Positions 58,622-64,000 of a stretch of DNA of 64,000 nt are shown in pieces (position 1 is the first letter of the stretch; every line of letters starts with the position of its first letter). Under the pieces are notes generated by a model that saw only the letters and a program-made list of their open reading frames with translations, did no database searches and was not told where the DNA came from. Source of the stretch: Roseiarcus sp963829505 (GTDB taxonomy: Bacteria; Pseudomonadota; Alphaproteobacteria; Rhizobiales; Beijerinckiaceae). The stretch lies in NCBI GenBank assembly GCA_963829505.1, contig CAWHIL010000002.1:599490-663489 (forward strand). Direction: 5' to 3'. Position numbers and translations under genes: made by a program.

Positions 58622-59343
58622 TTAGGCCGCCCGGCGGGTCCGCGCGCGCAATTGGCGAACGGTTCGCGCATGGGGTTTCGCATCCGGGACCGGATCGGGA
58701 CTGTCGGCTTCCGCGCGCGAGACGGCCGCATCAGCCGCGGCAGCGTCGCTCTCCGTGCGCGCGATCCGATAGACCGAGCCGCGCGTTCGGTCGGAGCGGT
58801 CGGACGCGATCGCATATCCGCGCTTGCGGAGTCCGGTCAGCGCAGCCCGCGCCGTGTGCGGCAACCACCCGGTCGCGGTGACGATCTCGTCGATCGTCGC
58901 GCCAGTTTCCAGCGCCGCGATGACCGCGCTGATCTTTGTCCCAGGCCGAGGAACGACGGGTTGGGATGGCAGAGCGTCAGCGGCGGCATGCGGAAGGTGT
59001 TCGGGCTTCTGGGCTTCAAGGACTTGAAGCTCGCTCCCCGCCGCCTCGCTGTCGTCGCCGTCGGGGCGTCCCCGCTGTCTTCGTTCGCTTCGGCGGCGAT
59101 CGCCTTGAGGGCCGCCGCGGTCAGCTTGAGCGCGAAAGCCTGATCCGCGTCTTCGTCCCGACGCCAGACAGGCATATCCTTCCGCGCCCGGACCTCCTTC
59201 ACGAGGCCGGCGTTGAGGAGCTTGGCGGCGGCCTTTCGCGCCGGGCTGAGCCGGGCGCCGGTTGCAGGAACAAGGCAGTGATCGTCGCGCTGTGAAGCGG
59301 CGCTCAGCAGCACAAGCTGCGTATCGGTGAGCTTGATGGACAT
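58622..59343 (-). CDS. DUF3489 family protein (frameshift)
   Basis: Two frames are needed. The N-terminal part (MSIKLTDTQLVLLSAASQRD... WRRDEDADQAFALKLTAAAL) is in one frame; the DUF3489 winged-helix-like domain (RPGTKISAVIAALETGATID, TGWLPHTARAALTGLRKRGY, RGSVYRI) is in another. The switch lies between about 58990 and 59080 and restores roughly 240 residues. DUF3489 proteins accompany DUF2924 and serine recombinases and probably bind DNA. ATG at 59343. Confidence 0.75.
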
Positions 59344-60359
59344 GGTTAAACCCTTTGCGTAGCGACAAGGGCCGGCCAATCCGGCCCGTCACTGACGCAA
59401 GCCCCGGATCGTTTCGGGGCTGGGTGTTCCGCGCCGCCTAAGCGCCGAGCGGGCAAGCGCATACACGCTCTCTTTCCAACCAGAAGCCAGTCCTTTCTCG
59501 CGAGTGAAGCGCAATTCTCGAGCGGAACCGCGGCCGTGTCGGCGCTGATAACTGTCGAGGGCCAGGCCTCGACTGCGGCCGTCCCGCTTCGCGCACATTG
59601 CTACCGTTGCTGGACAAGTCGGCGAGCGGCGGGTCTCGAACCCGTTGCGGCCGTTGCCGGTCGGTCTGGAACAGTCGATGAGCGTCGCAAACTGAACATT
59701 GGCACAATCGAGGCAGCGCAACAGCCCGATGTAGACCGTTGGTTGATGGATCGCGGCTATTCAAAGTCGAGCTATGTGTCTCTTGGCAGAAGTACAAAGG
59801 ATTGCGGACGGCGCCCGCATTCGTACGTCGCAAATCGGATCGCCTCGGACCGATTGGCGAACAGGCCGCACAGGCTTCGGTGTCTCTGACGACCCACCGT
59901 TCGTAATGGTTCTGATCGACGTAGAGGCAAGACCCGACCGCCGCCGCTTGGATTGAGGGATTACCCTGTTCTTCCTGCACCTGGCGGCAGAGCTGCGCGC
60001 TGAGCGACCGTCGCCGTCCTCGAACGATCTGTTGAGCTTGAGGCCTTGCCGCGCCTCAGTGCGAGACGCTGACCAGCAGTTGCGCGACGAAGCAGAAGCC
60101 AAGTCCGATCGTCGCGAGGGCGCAGAGCCGCATCAAAATGTTCGCAGGTTTCGACGGCTCACCATCGTTGGTGTCATCGGCGCAAATGGACGTGCGCAAG
60201 GCGGAACCTCTTTCTTTGCCACTGCCAACCTCAATCTGGTCCCTGGCGGGTAAAGGTTCCAGACGGAAAACGCGTGCACCGCGTAAGGAAGGCGCAAATA
60301 TCCAACTCTGGTTATCTACGTAATTCAACGTAGCGTCCCATTCCTGCTCCTCCTCGGCC
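59344..60359. other. Poorly coding region with a possible membrane-protein fragment
   Basis: About 1 kb with no well-supported gene. ORFs on both strands have no family features. A minus-strand frame at about 60056-60457 (TTG start) ends in a membrane-span-like segment (NILMRLCALATIGLGFCFVA) preceded by acidic and Asn-rich sequence (VEAEEEQEWDATLNYVDNQ); it might be the C-terminal part of a protein whose N terminus is the small ORF at 60360-60482, after a frameshift. This is speculative. Confidence 0.35.
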
Positions 60360-60482
60360 TCAACCGGGCCGAGGAGCGGTGTCAGGATCGTAGAGCGAAA
60401 GCTCTCGCCATGGTGGCGCCCAAGCGACGACGAGGGCGAGCGTGATGGAGATTTCAAGGAGACCGGAGAAGCTCATGGTCAT
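60360..60482 (-). CDS. Small membrane peptide following the response regulator
   Basis: 40 residues, MTMSFSGLLEISITLALVVA then PPWREL..., with one membrane span. It begins 4 nt after the regulator stop, as in an operon. May be the start of a longer, frameshifted membrane protein extending to 60056. No family recognised. Confidence 0.35.
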   Translation of the reverse strand: MTMSFSGLLEISITLALVVAWAPPWRELSLYDPDTAPRPG

Positions 60483-60486
60483 GTCT

Positions 60487-61248
60487 TCATGCCTGTTGCT
60501 GGTCGTCGGAAAGGGCGTCGCGCCCCCGGCGCGACAGCTCGGGGGTTGGAGGCGCAAGCCGGTAGCCCACGCCGATCTCGGCAAGCAGGATCCGCGGTCG
60601 GAGTGGCTCGCGCTCGATCTTGCGCCTGAGGCGCATGACGGTTGACCGGAGCGCATGACGGGAACGGGGGAGCAGCACGGATCCTCCGTCCCCGAGAAGG
60701 CGCGCGTAGGAGACCACGCATCCGGCTCGCTCGGCCAGATGAGCGAGAAGGGCGGCTTCCGAAGGCGACAATGCCACCGTACGCCCGTCGAGCGAGAGGC
60801 TGCCGCTGAACAGGTCGAAGGCGAGCAGCCCGTTCCGATAGAAGCGCGGCCGTCCCCTGCCGGCGAAGCGCCTGCGCTCGGCCACGTGGACCCGCGCCGC
60901 GAGATCGGCCTCTCTGAACGGACGGGCGAGATAGTCCGCGTCCATGTCGAGCGCTGCGATGCAGTCGACCTCGCGGCGTTGCGGGCAAACCACGATCAGC
61001 GCGCTCTCGGGCCATGCGCGCCGGATCGCATCGAGGGTCTTTCGATTGACCGCGTCGAGTTCGACCACCACGACGTCGGCCGCCGCCGCGGCTCTGGGAA
61101 CCGCGCCGAATGGCGCGCCGGCGCTCACCCTGCGTCCCGGTTGGAGAATCGATCGCGCCAACCGCACAAGTCCGGCATCGGTGGTCAACAGGAGCACCGT
61201 CGTGCGGCGCTGAGAATAATTTGGGATTGCCTCACGACGGCGGGTCAT
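60487..61248 (-). CDS. KdpE-like OmpR-family response regulator (atypical receiver)
   Basis: 253 residues. Receiver domain (about 15-130): TTVLLLTTDAGLVRLARSIL, VVVVELDAVNRKTLDAI (putative phospho-Asp in ELDA), and DADYLARPFREADLAARV, where the normally invariant Lys of K-P-F is Arg. The acidic pair near the N terminus is reduced to one Asp. C-terminal winged helix (about 150-240): RTVALSPSEAALLAHLAERA, SYARLL and RSTVMRLRRKIEREP with GVGYRL. Downstream of kdpC on the same strand; no KdpD kinase is seen. Phosphorylation-independent control is possible. Confidence 0.75.
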   Translation of the reverse strand: MTRRREAIPNYSQRRTTVLLLTTDAGLVRLARSILQPGRRVSAGAPFGAVPRAAAAADVVVVELDAVNRKTLDAIRRAWPESALIVVCPQRREVDCIAALDMDADYLARPFREADLAARVHVAERRRFAGRGRPRFYRNGLLAFDLFSGSLSLDGRTVALSPSEAALLAHLAERAGCVVSYARLLGDGGSVLLPRSRHALRSTVMRLRRKIEREPLRPRILLAEIGVGYRLAPPTPELSRRGRDALSDDQQQA

Positions 61249-61392
61249 TGAGACGGCCAGTGAGAAGCGACCACGGCGCCCGACATCAGGGCGAGGACGA
61301 AGAAGACCAGTCCGACCAGGCTGCCCCATCGGTAGCTGATGGCGGCCGCGACCAGCACAAAGTCCCCAGAACAGCAGCGAGAGGAGTCTCAT
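61245..61392 (-). CDS. Small membrane protein between kdpC and the regulator (frameshift)
   Basis: MRLLSLLFW in one frame joins DFVLVAAAISYRWGSLVGLV in the next if one G of a GGGG run near 61345 is removed, giving a ~48-residue protein with two hydrophobic spans ending ASHWPSQ. Its TGA overlaps the ATG of the regulator (ATGA). No family recognised. Confidence 0.5.
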
Positions 61393-61549
61393 GACCGTGG
61401 CCGGTTGCTTTCTGTCGCATGTTGCGACACACCAACCGCGACAGTCCCATCGAAGCCAGCCGCAATCCGCTCCGATCGGGTCCGCGAGGGCTGCGAGCGA
61501 CGGTCCCGCGACGTCGCATGCATCGAGGCGCGTTGGAATGGAAGAACGG

Positions 61550-62151
61550 TCAGGACTTCAGCTGATCCAGCGCCAAATTCAGCCGCAGGACGTTCACCCT
61601 GGGCTCGCCGACGAGTCCGAGAAAGCGGCCTTCGACGGACAATTCGACCAATTGCCGCACTTTGGCTTCGTCAAGACCACGCGCCTTGGCGACGGAAGGG
61701 ACTTGGGCGGTCGCGTTCTGCGGCGAGATGTTCGGGTCGAGACCCGACGCCGATGTCGTCACCGCGTCCGCCGGAACCGAACCGGCCCTGGCCGTCTCAC
61801 GCCACGCTTCGACCCCCGCCTTGACCCGGTCGATCAGCTTTTGCGAGGTCGGGCCGAGGTTCGAGCCGGACGAGTTGGCGGCGTTGTACGGCGCGTCGAT
61901 CGTCTTTGTTGAATCGTTGGGATCGGTGTCCGTCGTCGCGGAGGGGCGTGGATGGAAATAGCGCTCGCTCTTGAAGTTCTGCCCGATCAAAGCCGAGCCG
62001 ATGACGACGCCGTTCTTTTCGATGAGGCTGCCGTTGGCGGATTCGGCATCGCGACTTGCGCGATTCCCGTAATCGCCAGCGGATAGACGAGGCCGGTCAG
62101 CGCGCTGAACAGGATCAGCATCACTAATGCCGGACGGATGTGCTGGACCAT
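61550..62151 (-). pseudogene. kdpC: KdpC, Kdp-ATPase subunit C (frameshift)
   Basis: About 200 residues if repaired, the normal KdpC length. N-terminal span MVQHIRPALVMLILFSALTG, LVYPLAITGIAQVA; then a missing G (about 62050) shifts to ANGSLIEKNGVVIGSALIGQ, FKSERYFHPRPSATTDTDPN, NLGPTSQKLIDRVKAGVEAW, SASGLDPNISPQNATAQVPS. These are typical KdpC sequences, needed for complex assembly and K+ affinity. Follows kdpB by 16 nt. Sequence error cannot be excluded. Confidence 0.8.
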
Positions 62152-62167
62152 GAAAAACTCCGGAAAA

Positions 62168-64000
62168 TCAAGCCAGATGCAAGGCTGCGACGACGAGGTC
62201 GATAGCCTTGATGCCGATGAAGGGCGCAACAGACCGCCGAAGCCGTAGATCAGCAGGTTGCGACGCAGAAGCGCCGCCGCTCCGACCGGCCGGTAGGCGA
62301 CGCCCTTCAGAGCGAGCGGGATCAGCGCGATGATGATCAGCGCGTTGAAGATGACGGCCGACAGGATCGCCGACTGCGGCGAAGCGAGCCGCATGACGTT
62401 GAGAGCGCCGAGCTCCGGATAGGTCGCGAGGAACATCGCCGGCAGGATGGCGAAATATTTCGCCACATCGTTGGCGATGGAGAAGGTGGTGAGCGAGCCG
62501 CGCGTCATGAGGAGCTGCTTGCCGATCTCGACGATCTCGATGAGCTTGGTCGGGTTGAAGTCGAGGTCGACCATGTTGCCCGCCTCGTGAGCGGCCTGGG
62601 TGCCGGACTGCATCGCGACCCCGACGTCGGCTTGGGCGAGAGCCGGCGCGTCGTTGGTGCCGTCGCCGCACATGGCAATGAGCCGCCCGCCGGACTGCTC
62701 CTTGCGGATGTAGGCGAGCTTGTCCTCCGGCGTCGCCTCGGCGAGGAAGTCGTCGACGCCTGCTTCGGAGGCGATCGCGGCGGCGGTGACCGGATTGTCG
62801 CCCGTGACCATGACCGTGCGAATGCCCATCGCCCGCAGCGCGGCAAACCGTTCCTTGATGCCCGGCTTCACGACGTCCTTCAGATGGATGACGCCGAGAA
62901 GCAGTCCCTTGTCAGCCACGGCGAGGGGCGTTCCGCCGGACATGCCGATTCGCTCGACCGCGAGCCGGAACTCGGACGGCGTCTTGTCCAGCGTCGTCTT
63001 GAGGTAGTGCAGGATCGAGTCCACGGCTCCTTTGCGGATCGACCGGCCGGCTGCATCGACGCCGGAGATCCGCGTCTGGGCTGAGAACTTGACCTGGACC
63101 GTCGTCGCCGGGTTGAGTTTCGGCTCGACGATGTCGTAATCGCCCTTGGCGAGCGCCACGATCGAACGGCCTTCCGGCGTTTCGTCGGAAAGGCTCGAGG
63201 CCAACGCGGCCGCGGCGACCTCCTTCGTGGTGACGCCGGGAACGGGAATGAACTCCGTCGCCATGCGGTTGCCGAAGGTGATCGTGCCCGTTTTGTCGAG
63301 CAGCAGGGTGTCGACATCGCCCGCCGCTTCCACCGCGCGGCCCGAAGTCGCGATGACGTTGAAGCGGATCAGCCGGTCCATGCCGGCGATGCCGATGGCC
63401 GACAGGAGGCCACCGATCGTCGTCGGAATCAGACACACGAGAAGAGCGATCAGCACCGTCGCCGACAGAACCGTCCCGAATATTTCGCGATCGGCCAGAG
63501 CGTGACACAGACGATCAGGAAGATGATGGTCAGTCCGACAGGAGGATCGACAGCGCCAGCTCGTTCGGGGTCTTCTGGCGCTCGGCCCCTTCGACGAGCG
63601 CGATCATGCGGTCGATGAAGGTCGAGCCCGGAGAGGCCGTGATCCGGACCTTGATGAAGTCGGACAGCACCGTCGTTCCGCCGGTGACGGCCGATCGGTC
63701 GCCGCCGGCTTCGCGGATGACGGGGGCGAATACGCCGGTAATCGCCGAACTCGTTCACCGAAGCGACGCCTTCGACGATATCGCCGTCGCTCGGGATGAG
63801 CTCGCCCGCTTCGACCAGAACGACATCGCCTGCGCGAAGGTCGAGCGCGTTGACGCTCTCGACCGGTCCGGCCAGAGCCTTCGGATCGAGGTAGCGCCTG
63901 GCGATCGGTGTCGGTGTGGCCCGGCGAAGGGTGTCCGCCTGCGCCTTGCCCCGGCCTTCGGCCACGGCCTCCGCGAAATTGGCGAACAGGACCGTGAACC
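62168..64000 (-). pseudogene. kdpB: KdpB, K+-ATPase catalytic subunit, four frameshifts, cut by window edge
   Basis: P-type ATPase catalytic subunit, N terminus beyond the right edge (first seen residues FTVLFANFAEAVAEGRGKAQ). Conserved parts: DVVLVEAGELIPSDGDIVEG, VTGGTTVLSDFIKVRI, phosphorylation site LLLDKTGTITFGNRM, CGDGTNDAPALAQADVGVAM, and the end LVAPFIGIKAIDLVVAALHL. Frame changes are inferred near 63748 (extra T), 63540 and 63476 (missing G each) and 62230 (missing G). In the repaired frame the actuator motif TGES reads TGVF, removing the catalytic Glu. Frameshifts could be sequence errors; the motif change points to a non-functional copy. Confidence 0.8.

Noticed and set aside
59438..59980. 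180-codon minus-strand ORF
   Set aside because: No recognisable domain, Arg/Ser-rich composition, overlapping equally long frames on the other strand; likely non-coding.

Overview
The window is high-GC alphaproteobacterial chromosome, most likely Hyphomicrobiales (Rhizobiales). Support: a circularly permuted two-piece tmRNA (tag ANDNYAPVALAA) beside an alpha-type SspB and a DUF4169 protein; a rhizobial-type DUF4169/RHH/AsmA neighbourhood; two ethylmalonyl-CoA pathway enzymes (ecm, mch); an Agrobacterium-like D-psicose 3-epimerase; and rhizobial palindromic repeats. Two tRNAs (Ser-UGA, Ala-CGC) and housekeeping genes (pyrG, recG, rsmA, pepA, holC, lptF/G/D) argue against a plasmid. The family cannot be fixed from this stretch.

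Layout. 1-1073: start of a kdp operon (small ORF, kdpF, partial kdpA) running off the left edge. 1398-9589: an EpsD-like lipoprotein PPIase and an EpsF-like chain-length protein flanking a hypB-F-C-D-E hydrogenase-maturation operon with no hypA or hydrogenase. 9888-11379: tmRNA, sspB, DUF4169, RHH. 11373-18192 (minus): AsmA-like protein, holC, a secreted protein, pepA. 18447-25989: lptF-lptG-lptD-pdxA-rsmA, without the surA usually found there, then a HEPN-like protein. 26063-37698: gabT, thioesterase, recG, ene-reductase, lipase-like hydrolase, psicose epimerase, pyrG, HerA-like ATPase, tRNA-Ser.

37972-49437 (all minus) is a surface/glycobiology island: a small membrane protein, a secreted MVL-type mannan-binding lectin, a lipoprotein, a TPR-sulfotransferase, an HMW1C-like cytoplasmic N-glycosyltransferase, and a ~1,920-residue autotransporter whose passenger is packed with N-X-S/T sequons. 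Glycosyltransferase and sulfotransferase overlap by 4 bp and lie directly downstream of the adhesin. I read this as a candidate self-contained adhesin glycosylation (and perhaps sulfation) system, and as the most interesting thing here.

49814-55966: ecm, a ~760-bp array of hairpin-bearing repeats, two tandem overlapping Pycsar-effector-like membrane proteins, a probably dead isochorismatase-like protein, mch and yggT. 56084-59343: tRNA-Ala, then a serine-recombinase/DUF2924/DUF3489 module, probably a remnant of an integrated element. 59344-64000: poorly coding DNA, an atypical KdpE-like regulator, small membrane proteins, and a kdpC-kdpB pair with many frameshifts running off the right edge. 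kdpFA at one edge and damaged kdpBC at the other, in the same orientation, suggests two kdp loci or a rearrangement.

Single-base frameshifts, mostly in short homopolymers, interrupt many otherwise well-preserved genes (asmA-like, lptF, ene-reductase, autotransporter, recombinase, DUF3489, kdpC, kdpB). Because lptF is normally essential, at least some are probably sequence errors; the right-hand kdpB also carries a substituted catalytic motif and may be truly dead.
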